DNA of 64,000 nt from Hydrogenimonas sp. SS33 (lineage in GTDB: Bacteria; Campylobacterota; Campylobacteria; Campylobacterales; Hydrogenimonadaceae), in NCBI RefSeq assembly GCF_040436365.1, contig NZ_AP026369.1, forward strand, positions 1,365,501 through 1,429,500. Direction: 5' to 3'. The notes below the pieces were generated by a model that was not told where the DNA came from, searched no databases, and saw only the letters and a list, made by a program, of their open reading frames with translations. Positions 32,816 through 42,537 of this stretch are shown one piece after another. Each line of letters starts with the position of its first letter. Positions within the stretch are counted from its first letter, which is position 1. A program made the position numbers and the translations under genes.

Positions 32816-35132
32816 CGCCGCCACAGGCGGCAAACGCCTCTTTCGCCTTCTCTTTTTTGCCCAAAAGGTCGTAGAGAAGTCCCCGCTCATAGGCAGCCCG
32901 CGCCACCGCTTCCCCTTTCAGTCCAAGACGGGTCAGTTCTTCCGCCGTTTTCAGGGCCTCTTCGTACCGCTTTTCATTTTTGAGCAGGCGGATCAGTTCG
33001 AATTCTGCCCAGGGGGAGTAGGGGTGGCTCTTTTTGAGGTTTTGAAGCGCAATCAGCTGTTTCAGCAGCCACACCTGCTGGAGTGTGTCACCCTGTTTCC
33101 TGGCGTCGTCGTAGGCCAGACGGTAGATCTCCGCCATCCGCATCTCGCCGCCATACCGTTTCGCCAGCCGGTGGATCAGTGCCATCTCGTCGGCGTAGCG
33201 CCCCAGGGCGTGGTAGAGATGCACCCTATCCCATTCGTAGTAGGGGCACCCCTTTTCGGGGTGTTCGACGAGAGACTCGAGGTCCGAGTAGGCCTGAAAG
33301 GCTTTCGACGCCTCTCCGGCCAGCTGCAGGGCATGGCCGGCCAGGCAGGTCCACTCGGCCCTCTCTTTCAGACTGCCGTTCGCCACATGTCTGGCGGCCA
33401 GCTTCGCCGCTTTGGCATAGTCGGCGTACCGGAGGTAGCAGCCGTAGAGGAAGCGGTCCGCCCCGCTCATCTGCATCCCGTAGTTTTCCGCCATCGTCAC
33501 GCCCGTTTTGCAGTTCCCCGTTTTCATCGCCTGGGCAAAAGCCGCTTTCGCCGCCGCTTCCAGTGCCTTTTCGGCAAGCTTTTTCGCCTCGCTGTCACCG
33601 ATCTTCTTCACCATCGGTTCCAGTTTCAACGCCTCGGCATACCGCTTCTGGGCCACCAGCAGTTTCACCTTCGCCGCCAGCGCCTTGTCGGCGATGGGGG
33701 AACCTTCATACTCCTCCATCAGGCTCTCGTAGCGCTTCAACGCTTCGGTGGCGTTCATATCGTTGCCGGCGACGAAGAGGGCATCGAGATTCTTCTTCGC
33801 CTTGTCGCTGAATTGGCCGTAGGCGAACTCCTCGAGATAGCGCTGATACCAGGCGACCGCCTCCCTGACTTTCCCCGCTTCGTCATACCACTCGCCGATT
33901 TCAAAGAGGATGGGCTCGTAGAGTTCGTCCAGCTTTTTCAGCCGTTTCAGCAGTGCCTTGTCGATGGCGATGGCCAGGTCGTAGACATGCCTCGCCGCCA
34001 GTTGCCGGGCGATGCGGTGGGCATCCTCTCTGTCCTTGAGCAGAAATTCGGGGTTTTTCCGCCAAATCTTGCGCAGAAACTCCACCGCCTTTTTGTTCTT
34101 GCCCTGGTCCATGTAGCGCACCGCCAGCTTGTAGGCAGCCAGAGAGGCGACTTCGAGATCTCTGGCACTGTAGAAGGCCTCCATATAACTCTTCATCGCC
34201 TCTTTCGTCTTGCCGTTGATGTAGAGCTGGTCTCCCAGATAGATCAGCCCCAGATTGGCGTATTTCGTGTCACGGTGCTCTTCGATGAGGCGGTTGAAGA
34301 AGTAGTCGGCATCGCTGATGAAGCCGGTAGCGCTGTAGACCCGGGCCAGATAGAGGAGCACTTCCGGCAAATACTCGTCGGAGGCGTAGCGCTTGATGAA
34401 AATTTTGCCCAGTTTGATGATTTCATCCGCATGCTCTTTCACTCCCATTTGAAAAAGCGACTTGATGCGGTAACGCAAAAAATCTCCGCTGAAAATGGAG
34501 TCAGGGTAGCGTTCCGCCGCTTCGGTCGCCAGGTCGTAGGCCTTCTGGTAGCGTCCCGAAGCGAAAGCCTCCTTGATGGCGATGAAACGCTCCACATCAC
34601 GGTTATCCCGCATGAAGACCGGTTTTCCGTCGATATCCACAGCCCCCACCGCCGGAATGGCGTAGGCTTTCAAATCGAGAGGGAAGGCGAGGCCGTCGTC
34701 GAAGCTTTTCGGCTCCCCCAGGTAGACAGGGCTCTTTTTGAACCCGAGAACGATCCAGTGCTTCGATTTTGGCAATGGTTTCACTTCCAGGATAGGGTCT
34801 TCATGGATCGGCGGGGGGAGGGGTTGAAGCAGGCTTCGGGTAGAGGGTTCGACGGTGACGATGAAGTGCTTGCCTTCGGTCTTGAAGGCGATTTTGAAAA
34901 AGTCGGTCTTCAGGGGCTTGAGACTGTTGAGCGGCATCTTGTCGAAACGGCACTCATAGAGCGAAGGCATCCCCTTCTCGTCGTAGTAGCTTTTGCAGGC
35001 GAAGGGGGTATCGTTTCTGATATGGAGTATGGCGAAGGGGACGTTTTTCTCGAGGCCCCGCTTCAGGTCAAGAGTCAGGGCATGAAGCATGCCGCCCGTC
35101 AAAAGGAGGACGGCGAGAAGTCGGGCGAAAAT
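32757..35132 (-). CDS. Secreted TPR-repeat protein, probable ATT start
   Basis: The protein (about 791 aa) is built of TPR-like helical hairpins (GRYQKAYDLATEAAERYP; AREAVAWYQRYLEEF-type pairs) from about residue 190 onward. Between the nuoN stop and the first in-frame TTG (35102) no ATG/GTG/TTG exists, but ATT at 35132 sits six bases after AGGAG and yields a good signal peptide (FARLLAVLLLTGGMLHA). It is the last gene of the nuo run, 27 nt after nuoN. It may be an envelope scaffold; function unknown. Confidence 0.8.
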   Translation of the reverse strand: MFARLLAVLLLTGGMLHALTLDLKRGLEKNVPFAILHIRNDTPFACKSYYDEKGMPSLYECRFDKMPLNSLKPLKTDFFKIAFKTEGKHFIVTVEPSTRSLLQPLPPPIHEDPILEVKPLPKSKHWIVLGFKKSPVYLGEPKSFDDGLAFPLDLKAYAIPAVGAVDIDGKPVFMRDNRDVERFIAIKEAFASGRYQKAYDLATEAAERYPDSIFSGDFLRYRIKSLFQMGVKEHADEIIKLGKIFIKRYASDEYLPEVLLYLARVYSATGFISDADYFFNRLIEEHRDTKYANLGLIYLGDQLYINGKTKEAMKSYMEAFYSARDLEVASLAAYKLAVRYMDQGKNKKAVEFLRKIWRKNPEFLLKDREDAHRIARQLAARHVYDLAIAIDKALLKRLKKLDELYEPILFEIGEWYDEAGKVREAVAWYQRYLEEFAYGQFSDKAKKNLDALFVAGNDMNATEALKRYESLMEEYEGSPIADKALAAKVKLLVAQKRYAEALKLEPMVKKIGDSEAKKLAEKALEAAAKAAFAQAMKTGNCKTGVTMAENYGMQMSGADRFLYGCYLRYADYAKAAKLAARHVANGSLKERAEWTCLAGHALQLAGEASKAFQAYSDLESLVEHPEKGCPYYEWDRVHLYHALGRYADEMALIHRLAKRYGGEMRMAEIYRLAYDDARKQGDTLQQVWLLKQLIALQNLKKSHPYSPWAEFELIRLLKNEKRYEEALKTAEELTRLGLKGEAVARAAYERGLLYDLLGKKEKAKEAFAACGGVKEGGAWRKLCREALSLGE

Positions 35133-35159
35133 GGGAGGCTCCTGCGCCCGGAAAGCGGC

Positions 35160-36647
35160 TTAGAAGCCGCTCGCCTGGACATAGGCGGTGATGGCATCCA
35201 TCATCGGATTGACGGCGAACATGGCGAAGACCGTCAGGAATGCGGAGAAGCCGATGATCGTCTGCAGCGGTTTGGAAGTGTTTTGCGAATAGATCGTCCC
35301 TTCGTTCTGGGAGGGGTCTTTTAGGAACATATAGACGATCAGTTTCAGATAATAGTAGGCCGAAATGGCGCTGTTGACCGCCATGATCAGGGCCAGGATG
35401 ATGTAGTCACTGTTGACCGCCGCACTCATGATGTAGAGTTTCCCCCAGAAGAGAGAGAAGGGGGGCACACCCGCCAGAGAGAGCATGAAAAGAGCCATGA
35501 TGACCGCTCCCACCGGCTTGATCTGGATCATCCCCGAGAATTTTTCGTAGGGGTGGTCGTAGCGCTCGTGCCAGATGCTCGCCTTGTGACGGGAAATCCA
35601 CAGCATGGCGAATGCCCCCAGGTTGGTGAAGAGGAAGAGGATCCAGTAGAGGAAGAGGGCACTGTTGGCCTGGGTCGTGCCGATCATAATGGCGGCCATG
35701 ACGAAACCGGCATGGGAGATGGAGCTGAAGGCGAGCATCCGCTTCACGTCGTGCTGGACCAGCGCCATGATGTTGGCCAGTGTCATCGTGATGACGACGG
35801 CGGCATAGAGAATGTCACGCATCCAGACGATGTCGGACTGGATGAAGTAACCGAAAATCCGCAGTGCGACCACGAAGCCGGCGATTTTCGGCACGACGGA
35901 CATATAGCCCGCCAGTGTGGCGCTGGCACCTTCGTAGACATCCGGCGTCCAGGTGTGAAAAGGGACCATGGAGAGTTTGAATCCCAACGCCGCGATCATG
36001 AATGCGGCACCCACCAGAAGGAGGGATAGGTTGGCGAACCCGCTCGCTTCCAGAACTTCTGCGATTTTGCCCAGTTCCACGCTGCCGCTGACGGCGTAGA
36101 AGATCATGGCACCCATGACGTAGAAGCCCGCCGCCAGTGCGCCCATGACGAAATATTTGATCGCCGCTTCGAAGGAGCGCTCCCGGTTGTGGAGGGCGAT
36201 GAGGGTATAAAGGGCGAGGCTTGCCGTCTCCAGGCCCACGAAGATCAGGATCAGGTTGTCGCTGGCGACCATGAACTGGAATCCCGCGACCATGAAGAGA
36301 AAGAGGGCGAAGAACTCGGGATAACTGAATTCATGGAACCGCTTGGATGTCAGGGCCAGGGGAATAAAGAGCATCGACGCCAGCAGGATGACGATCTGCC
36401 CCAGTACGGCGATGCCGTCGATGAGCATAACGTCGAAAAAGCCGCGGGTGCCGACCGTCTGCCCCAGTACCGCACCCAGGTCGACGAAGAGGAAGAGGAC
36501 ACTGAGCATGACGTAGAGTGTCTTGTCCAGATCCTTTTTGATCAGGTCGATGACAAGAATACCGAGCCCTCCCGCGATGGCGATGAGCATCGGGGCCAGG
36601 GTTCCGAGATTCAGCGATTCAAGGCTGACTGAGATTGGCTCTAACAT
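35160..36647 (-). CDS. nuoN: Complex I subunit NuoN
   Basis: This 495-aa antiporter-like membrane subunit has about 14 spans with the proton-channel segments [18 protein letters not shown] and [12 protein letters not shown]. It belongs to the proton-pumping arm of complex I. Its start overlaps the last base of nuoM. Confidence 0.95.
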   Translation of the reverse strand: MLEPISVSLESLNLGTLAPMLIAIAGGLGILVIDLIKKDLDKTLYVMLSVLFLFVDLGAVLGQTVGTRGFFDVMLIDGIAVLGQIVILLASMLFIPLALTSKRFHEFSYPEFFALFLFMVAGFQFMVASDNLILIFVGLETASLALYTLIALHNRERSFEAAIKYFVMGALAAGFYVMGAMIFYAVSGSVELGKIAEVLEASGFANLSLLLVGAAFMIAALGFKLSMVPFHTWTPDVYEGASATLAGYMSVVPKIAGFVVALRIFGYFIQSDIVWMRDILYAAVVITMTLANIMALVQHDVKRMLAFSSISHAGFVMAAIMIGTTQANSALFLYWILFLFTNLGAFAMLWISRHKASIWHERYDHPYEKFSGMIQIKPVGAVIMALFMLSLAGVPPFSLFWGKLYIMSAAVNSDYIILALIMAVNSAISAYYYLKLIVYMFLKDPSQNEGTIYSQNTSKPLQTIIGFSAFLTVFAMFAVNPMMDAITAYVQASGF

Positions 36648-38173
36648 TATTTCGCCTCCCTTTCGATTACCGTCGGCGCAATCACTTTTTTCGCCTCGTC
36701 GGTAATCGCTTTTTTATGCATGAATGACACGAGCGACTCGACACTCGTATTGATCGGTTCGAGAACCGGTTTGGGATAGACACCCAGCCAGATCGTCACA
36801 AGCACGAGAGTCCAGAGGGCCATACTCTCCTTGCCGTTGAGATCCTTGAGGTTTTTGTTCTCCTCCTTCGTCACTTCGCCGAAGAAGGATTTTTTATAGA
36901 GCGTCAACATATAGACGGCACCCAGAATGATGCTGGTTCCCGCGAGGATCGTCATGGCATGGGAGACTTTGTAGAAGCCCGCCAGGCTCAGGAACTCCCC
37001 GACGAAACTCATGGTAAGCGGCAGGCCCACGGAAGCCATTACCATGATACCCATGATCGTTGCGTAGCGGGGCATCACCTTAGCCAGCCCTCCGAATTCG
37101 CTCATCAGCTTGGTGTGTCGGCGGTCATAGATGACACCCACCAGCATAAAGAGTGCGCCGGAGACGATACCGTGGCTCAGCATGAAGAAGACCGAACCGC
37201 TGATGCCGACGGCGTTCATCGCGAAGGTTCCCAGCACGATGACCCCCATGTGGGAGATGGAGCTGTAGGCGACCACCTGTTTCATATCTTCCTGGGCGTA
37301 GGCGACCATGGCCGTATAGATGATCATGATCAGCGACAGCACCGCCACGGGGAAAATCATGTAAACCGAAGCGTCGGGGAACATGGGAAGGGGCAGGCGG
37401 ACCAGGCCGTAGGTACCCATTTTCAGCAGCACGGCGGCCAGGATGACCGAACCGATGGTCGGCGCCTGGCCGTGGGCGTAGGGAAGCCATGTGTGGAAGG
37501 GGAACATCGGCACCTTGATCGCCAAACCGATGAAGAAGGCGATGAAAAGCCAGATCTGGTAATCGAGGGGCAGGATCAGCCTGTGCCACTCGGTGATGGA
37601 GAAGCTCCAGACACCGGTCGCCTGATGGTAGAGGTAGGCCATGACCAGCATACCCACCAGCATGACCAACGACCCGGCGAAGGTGTAGAGGAAGAATTTG
37701 ATCGCCGCGTAGATTCTCAGGTTGCCGCCCCAGGCGCCGATGATGTAAAGCATCGGAACCAGGGAGAGTTCCCAGAAAACATAGAAGACAATGGCATCGA
37801 GGGCAACAAAGACACCGACCATCGTCATCTCGAGAAAGAGCAGCGAGATGATCATGTTCTTCAAATCCTTCTCCACGCTCAGGGCGATCAGCCCTACCAG
37901 CGTGATGAAGGTAGAGAGGACCACGATGAAGAGGCTGATGCCGTCGACACCCAGATAGTAGTTGATGCCGAAGCTGGGAATGAGCGGCAGCATCTCTACG
38001 AACTGGAAGCCCGGGTAATGGCTGTCGAAGCTGAACCAGAGCCAGAGGGAGAGCAGGAATTCGATCGCAGCCACCGTGAGTCCGTATGCCCGGATCGACT
38101 CTTTACTGACGACGAATCCAAGCAGACCGGCGAGGGCCGGGAAAAGTACCAAGATTGATAAAATGTGATCCAT
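36647..38173 (-). CDS. nuoM: Complex I subunit NuoM
   Basis: This 508-aa antiporter-like subunit has the signatures [34 protein letters not shown] (with the channel Lys), and [13 protein letters not shown]. It lies in the inner membrane between NuoL and NuoN. Spacing to nuoL is 9 nt. Confidence 0.96.
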   Translation of the reverse strand: MDHILSILVLFPALAGLLGFVVSKESIRAYGLTVAAIEFLLSLWLWFSFDSHYPGFQFVEMLPLIPSFGINYYLGVDGISLFIVVLSTFITLVGLIALSVEKDLKNMIISLLFLEMTMVGVFVALDAIVFYVFWELSLVPMLYIIGAWGGNLRIYAAIKFFLYTFAGSLVMLVGMLVMAYLYHQATGVWSFSITEWHRLILPLDYQIWLFIAFFIGLAIKVPMFPFHTWLPYAHGQAPTIGSVILAAVLLKMGTYGLVRLPLPMFPDASVYMIFPVAVLSLIMIIYTAMVAYAQEDMKQVVAYSSISHMGVIVLGTFAMNAVGISGSVFFMLSHGIVSGALFMLVGVIYDRRHTKLMSEFGGLAKVMPRYATIMGIMVMASVGLPLTMSFVGEFLSLAGFYKVSHAMTILAGTSIILGAVYMLTLYKKSFFGEVTKEENKNLKDLNGKESMALWTLVLVTIWLGVYPKPVLEPINTSVESLVSFMHKKAITDEAKKVIAPTVIEREAK

Positions 38174-38182
38174 ACCTACTCC

Positions 38183-40039
38183 TTAACGCACGGGACTGTA
38201 AAAGATGGCTGCAAGCAGAAGAATGAGCAGACCCACTCCCATCCAGCGCAGCATGTTCGAAAGGTTACCGCTCTGTACGACGCGGGAGACCATACCGGAC
38301 TTGTAGATGGTCGCCGCGATGAAGTCGACGGTCGCATCCACGATTTTGAGATCCAACTGCTTCCATGCGATTCTCGAAAGGTCGGCATAGGGTTTGCAGA
38401 TGTACTCGTCATAGATTTTCGGAATGTAGTACTGGTTGAAGAGCAGTTGATAGATGAAAGTCTGCTGCCACTTCTCGCTGAAACCGCCCTTGCTGTATTT
38501 GAAGACGGCAAAAGCGATACCGCCGAGGGCGATACCCTGGGTGACGACGACCAGCGCCCAGAAGGTCGCGGTCGATACTTCATACTCTTCGATGGGCAGG
38601 ACCGCCTTGACCAGGTGGATGAAGTCGTGTTCGAAGAAACCGGCAATCATCGCCAGCAATGCCAGCGGTGCCATGGCCCAGAGCATGAAGCGGTAGGCTT
38701 CATGGGGATGGTAGCCGAAGATTTTGTAGCGCTCTTCACCGAAGAAGACCAGCATGATGAGCCGGAAGCTGTAGAAAGCGGTTAGGCCGGCGGTGAACCA
38801 GAGCACCGCCCACATGATGTAGTGGTCCTGGGCGAAAGCCGCTTCGAGGATCTTGTCTTTGGAGAAGAAGCCGGCGAAGGGGTAGATGCCCGCCAGTGCG
38901 ACGGAAGCGATGGTCATCAGGATCATCGTCCACTGCATCTTCTTCGCCAGGCCCCCCATCTTGAAGATGTCAAGCTCGTCGTCCATGGCATGCATGACGT
39001 TACCGGCACCCAGGAAGAGGAGCGCTTTGAAGAAGGCGTGGGTCATCAGGTGGAAGAGGGCCACCCAGTAGGCGCCGATGCCGGCCGCGACGAACATGTA
39101 CCCGAGCTGTGAAAGGGTCGAGTAGGCGATGATCCGCTTCAGGTCCCGATTGACCAGCGCCATGGAGGCAGCGAACATGGCGACGAAGGCACCGAGGCTC
39201 GCGACGAACATGCTCACTTCATGCACTTCGCTGTAGAGGGGGTTGGCACGTACGACCAGATAGACACCGGCGGTAACCATCGTCGCCGCGTGGATCAGTG
39301 CCGAAACGGGGGTGGGGCCTTCCATCGCGTCCGCCAGCCAGGTATGGAGCGGGAACTGGGCCGACTTACCCATGGCGCCGATGAAGAGGAAGGCGGTGAT
39401 CATCATCAATGTGCCGGCGGAGACATCGTCGACATGGCTGAAGACGTAGTCGTACTGGAGGGTGCCGAAATTCCAGTAGACCAGGAAGATGCCGATGAGC
39501 ATGCCCAGGTCGGCGATACGGTTCATGATGAAAGCTTCGTTGGCCGCCCAGGAGGCGCTCTCTTTGTGGTACCAGAAGCCGATGAGCGCCCATGAGCAGA
39601 GGCCGACACCCTCCCATCCGATGAAGAGGCCGGCGAAGTTGTCGCTCATGACCAGCACCATCATCGAGAAGACGAAGGCCGAAAGCCAGGCGAAGAATCG
39701 GTTGAAAGATTTGTCGTGGTCCATGTAACCGATGGAGTAGACGTGGACAACGGTGGAGACGGTGGTGACGACGAACATCATTACCGCCGTCACCTGATCG
39801 ACGACAAAGCCGAAGGGAATAGTGAGGCCGCCGGCATGGATCCAGTCCATCATTTTGACATGGACGACCTCGCCGTGGTAGACCTCCGCCAGAAGAATGA
39901 CGGAAGCGATCCACGACACGAACAGGAGCGCCGAGGTGACGATTCCCGTAAGCAGTGTCTTGGGCCTGTCCGCAAAGAGCGACGCGAAGAGCGACCCCAC
40001 CAGCGGCGCGAAGAGTGCGATGTAGAGATATTTTTCCAT
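38183..40039 (-). CDS. nuoL: Complex I subunit NuoL
   Basis: This 618-aa antiporter-like subunit has the long C-terminal part expected for the lateral helix. Signatures are FIGWEGVGLCSWALIGFWY, SAQFPLHTWLADAMEGPTPV and YSTLSQLGYMFVA. It is the distal proton-pumping subunit of the complex. Length is normal. Confidence 0.96.
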   Translation of the reverse strand: MEKYLYIALFAPLVGSLFASLFADRPKTLLTGIVTSALLFVSWIASVILLAEVYHGEVVHVKMMDWIHAGGLTIPFGFVVDQVTAVMMFVVTTVSTVVHVYSIGYMDHDKSFNRFFAWLSAFVFSMMVLVMSDNFAGLFIGWEGVGLCSWALIGFWYHKESASWAANEAFIMNRIADLGMLIGIFLVYWNFGTLQYDYVFSHVDDVSAGTLMMITAFLFIGAMGKSAQFPLHTWLADAMEGPTPVSALIHAATMVTAGVYLVVRANPLYSEVHEVSMFVASLGAFVAMFAASMALVNRDLKRIIAYSTLSQLGYMFVAAGIGAYWVALFHLMTHAFFKALLFLGAGNVMHAMDDELDIFKMGGLAKKMQWTMILMTIASVALAGIYPFAGFFSKDKILEAAFAQDHYIMWAVLWFTAGLTAFYSFRLIMLVFFGEERYKIFGYHPHEAYRFMLWAMAPLALLAMIAGFFEHDFIHLVKAVLPIEEYEVSTATFWALVVVTQGIALGGIAFAVFKYSKGGFSEKWQQTFIYQLLFNQYYIPKIYDEYICKPYADLSRIAWKQLDLKIVDATVDFIAATIYKSGMVSRVVQSGNLSNMLRWMGVGLLILLLAAIFYSPVR

Positions 40040-40049
40040 AAACGCTCCT

Positions 40050-40352
40050 TTACCCGTGCATCGACTGCAGGGAATCGAGATCCAGCGTACCGCGACGCTT
40101 GTACCACAGAATCATAAGGCCGAGGCCTACCGCCACTTCACTCGCCGCTACCGCGATGATGAAGAAGGCGAACATCTGCCCCGTCAGGTCGTGGTAGAAC
40201 TTGGAGATCGCCGCCAGGCCGACATTCACCGCATTGAGCAGTATCTCCGTCGAAAAAAGCAGCAGCAGCAGGTTCTTTCTGCGGTAGACACCGTAGAGGC
40301 CGATACAAAAGAGTATGGCCGAAAGGACCAGATAGTGACTGAGTGTAATCAT
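40050..40352 (-). CDS. nuoK: Complex I subunit NuoK
   Basis: This 100-aa protein has three membrane spans with the acidic residues of the family (LLLLFSTEILLNAVNVGL; AASEVAVGLGLMILWY). Its start overlaps the end of nuoJ by four bases. Confidence 0.96.
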   Translation of the reverse strand: MITLSHYLVLSAILFCIGLYGVYRRKNLLLLLFSTEILLNAVNVGLAAISKFYHDLTGQMFAFFIIAVAASEVAVGLGLMILWYKRRGTLDLDSLQSMHG

Positions 40353-40903
40353 TGGGCACCCTTTTCTTCGATTTCATCGTCGGCTTTGAGCGTCAGGCTC
40401 ACATCCATTTTCTTGCCGGCAAGGACGATACCGGCGATCATCGCGACCAGCAGCATCACCGCCGCGACTTCAAAAGGCACCAGATATTTGGTAAAGAGCA
40501 CGATACCAACTGCCTGCGGATTTTCCACATGCTCGACCATCGGGTAGAGCGCTTCGATGTGGTCGGAGACAATCGGGGCGACGAAGGCGATGACCAGCAG
40601 CAGGGCCGTCATGCCGCTGAGCAGGAAGGCGAGCTTGGGCGCGCGGATCTTCTCCTTCACTTCCCGTGTCGTATCGAAGAACATCATACCGAAGGCGTAG
40701 AGGGCCATCACCGCACCGGTATAGACGATGATCTGCACGACGCCGAGGAAGTCGGCGTCAAGGAGGAAGAAGAATCCGGAGATCATGATCATGCCCGCCG
40801 CCAGCGCACTCATGGAGTAGAGGGCGTTCTTGCTCGTGACGGTGATATAGAACATCACGATCGTCACGGCGCTGAATGTATAAAATGCAATCGCTTCAAA
40901 CAT
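40349..40903 (-). CDS. nuoJ: Complex I subunit NuoJ
   Basis: The protein (about 184 aa) has five spans, including the characteristic DFLGVVQIIVYTGAVMALYAFG. The ATG at 40903 (MFEAIAFYTFSAVTIVMF) is chosen because the membrane part begins there; the open frame extends upstream into nuoI. Confidence 0.93.
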   Translation of the reverse strand: MFEAIAFYTFSAVTIVMFYITVTSKNALYSMSALAAGMIMISGFFFLLDADFLGVVQIIVYTGAVMALYAFGMMFFDTTREVKEKIRAPKLAFLLSGMTALLLVIAFVAPIVSDHIEALYPMVEHVENPQAVGIVLFTKYLVPFEVAAVMLLVAMIAGIVLAGKKMDVSLTLKADDEIEEKGAQ

Positions 40904-40913
40904 CTTGCGGTCC

Positions 40914-41528
40914 TTAATACGCCAGAGGCGTTTTCTTGATACGCTCGTCCGCGTTGGGGCTGACGGCACCGAATCCGGGGAACTCCTGCTGTTTTCCCTC
41001 TTTCAGGAAATCGAGCGGTGTCAGCATATCTTCTTTGAGTACGAAGTGGGCCCGCTGTTCGCTGGCGTTTTCGTACTGTTGCCCGTGGACGATGGCCAGT
41101 TCGGGGCACACTTCCGCGCAGTAGCCGCAGAAGATGCAGCGGCCGAGGTTGATCGTGTACTCCGTCACCTCTTTGCGCTGGTTTTCGTCGTATCGGGTAT
41201 CCATGCGGATACAGTTGGCGATACAGATCTTTTCGCACAGGCCGCAGCCGATGCAGCGCTCGTTGCCGCTCTCCAGCAGGCGGTAAAGCTTGTGCACCGC
41301 ACGGTAGCGGGGCGAAATGGGAAGCTTCTCCATCGGGTATTTGACGGTATGGATGTTGAACCGTACCATCTCCCGGAAGACGACCCAGAGGCCGACGAAT
41401 AGCTCTCCCCTGAAGGTGCGACGCACCACCTGCTTGAATTTGTCCATCGGTTTGACCGGCGGCTTGTCCACCGGAATGAAGGTGTACCGCTGTGAAACGT
41501 TTCTATCTTTGAATTGATCCAGACTCAT
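40914..41528 (-). CDS. nuoI: Complex I subunit NuoI, two [4Fe-4S] ferredoxin
   Basis: This 204-aa protein has two 8-Cys-type cluster motifs: [16 protein letters not shown] and [16 protein letters not shown], which bind clusters N6a and N6b on the path to quinone. It is a peripheral-arm subunit at the membrane interface. Spacing to nuoH and nuoJ is about 10 nt on each side. Confidence 0.96.
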   Translation of the reverse strand: MSLDQFKDRNVSQRYTFIPVDKPPVKPMDKFKQVVRRTFRGELFVGLWVVFREMVRFNIHTVKYPMEKLPISPRYRAVHKLYRLLESGNERCIGCGLCEKICIANCIRMDTRYDENQRKEVTEYTINLGRCIFCGYCAEVCPELAIVHGQQYENASEQRAHFVLKEDMLTPLDFLKEGKQQEFPGFGAVSPNADERIKKTPLAY

Positions 41529-41538
41529 CTCTCCCCCC

Positions 41539-42534
41539 TTACATCATCAATACGAAGCCGGTGACGACTACGTTAATTACGGCGATCGGCATCAACACTT
41601 TCCAGCAGAGCCACATCAGCTGGTCCGGCCGGACATGGGGCCAAGCCGCCCGTGTCCAAAGGAAGAAGAAGAAGATGAAGGAGACCTTCAGGATGATGGC
41701 CAGGCCGCCGGGAATGAATCCCCAGTCGTTGAAACCGCCCAGGAAGATCAGGCTCGCCAGGAAGCCGAGGGTGATCATGTTGGCGTATTCGCCGATGAAG
41801 AACATACCCCACCGCATGCCGGAGTATTCCGTCGCATAACCGGAGACGATCTCCGCTTCGTGCTCCAGCAGGTCGAAGGGGGTCCGGTTGGTTTCGGCGA
41901 AACCGGCGATCAGGAAGAGGACGAAGGCCACCGGCTGCTTCCAGACGATCCAGTCGGTGAAGCCTCCCGCCTGATAGTTGTTGATGTCGATCAGGGAGAG
42001 AGAGCCGACCAGCATCAGGGGCGCCAGGATCGCAAGGCCCGTCACCACTTCGTAGCTCAGAAGCTGGATCGCGGTACGGGCGGCACCGAGAAGCCCCCAT
42101 TTGTTGGAGCTGGCCATACCCGCCAGGAGCGGTCCGTAAAGGCCGCTCGCCATGACACCCAGAACGAAAAGGACCCCCACGTTGATGTCGGCGATGATGG
42201 GGCGCACCGTCACCCCGAACATTTCGAACTCGGGAAGCAGCGGAACCGCCGCCAGGGCGATGAAGGCCGTCGCGGCGCCGACGACAGGTGCGATCTTGAA
42301 GATCGGCTTGACGGCGTTTTGGGGGACGATATCCTCTTTCGTGAAGAGTTTGATACCGTCGGCCGCGATCTGCAGCAGTCCGTAGGGTCCGACGTGCATC
42401 GGGCCGAGACGCCGCTGCATAAAGGCCAGCACCTTCCTCTCCAGATAGGTACCGAATCCCGCCAGGGCGGAGATGATACCCAGTACCAGGAGAACCTTGA
42501 TAACCGTGGCGATAATGAATCCAGTCATTGTCAT
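41539..42534 (-). CDS. nuoH: Complex I subunit NuoH
   Basis: This 331-aa membrane subunit forms the quinone chamber. The family signatures [39 protein letters not shown]-type (here [19 protein letters not shown]) and [18 protein letters not shown] are present. It starts three bases after nuoG2. Confidence 0.96.
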   Translation of the reverse strand: MTMTGFIIATVIKVLLVLGIISALAGFGTYLERKVLAFMQRRLGPMHVGPYGLLQIAADGIKLFTKEDIVPQNAVKPIFKIAPVVGAATAFIALAAVPLLPEFEMFGVTVRPIIADINVGVLFVLGVMASGLYGPLLAGMASSNKWGLLGAARTAIQLLSYEVVTGLAILAPLMLVGSLSLIDINNYQAGGFTDWIVWKQPVAFVLFLIAGFAETNRTPFDLLEHEAEIVSGYATEYSGMRWGMFFIGEYANMITLGFLASLIFLGGFNDWGFIPGGLAIILKVSFIFFFFLWTRAAWPHVRPDQLMWLCWKVLMPIAVINVVVTGFVLMM

Positions 42535-42537
42535 GGC

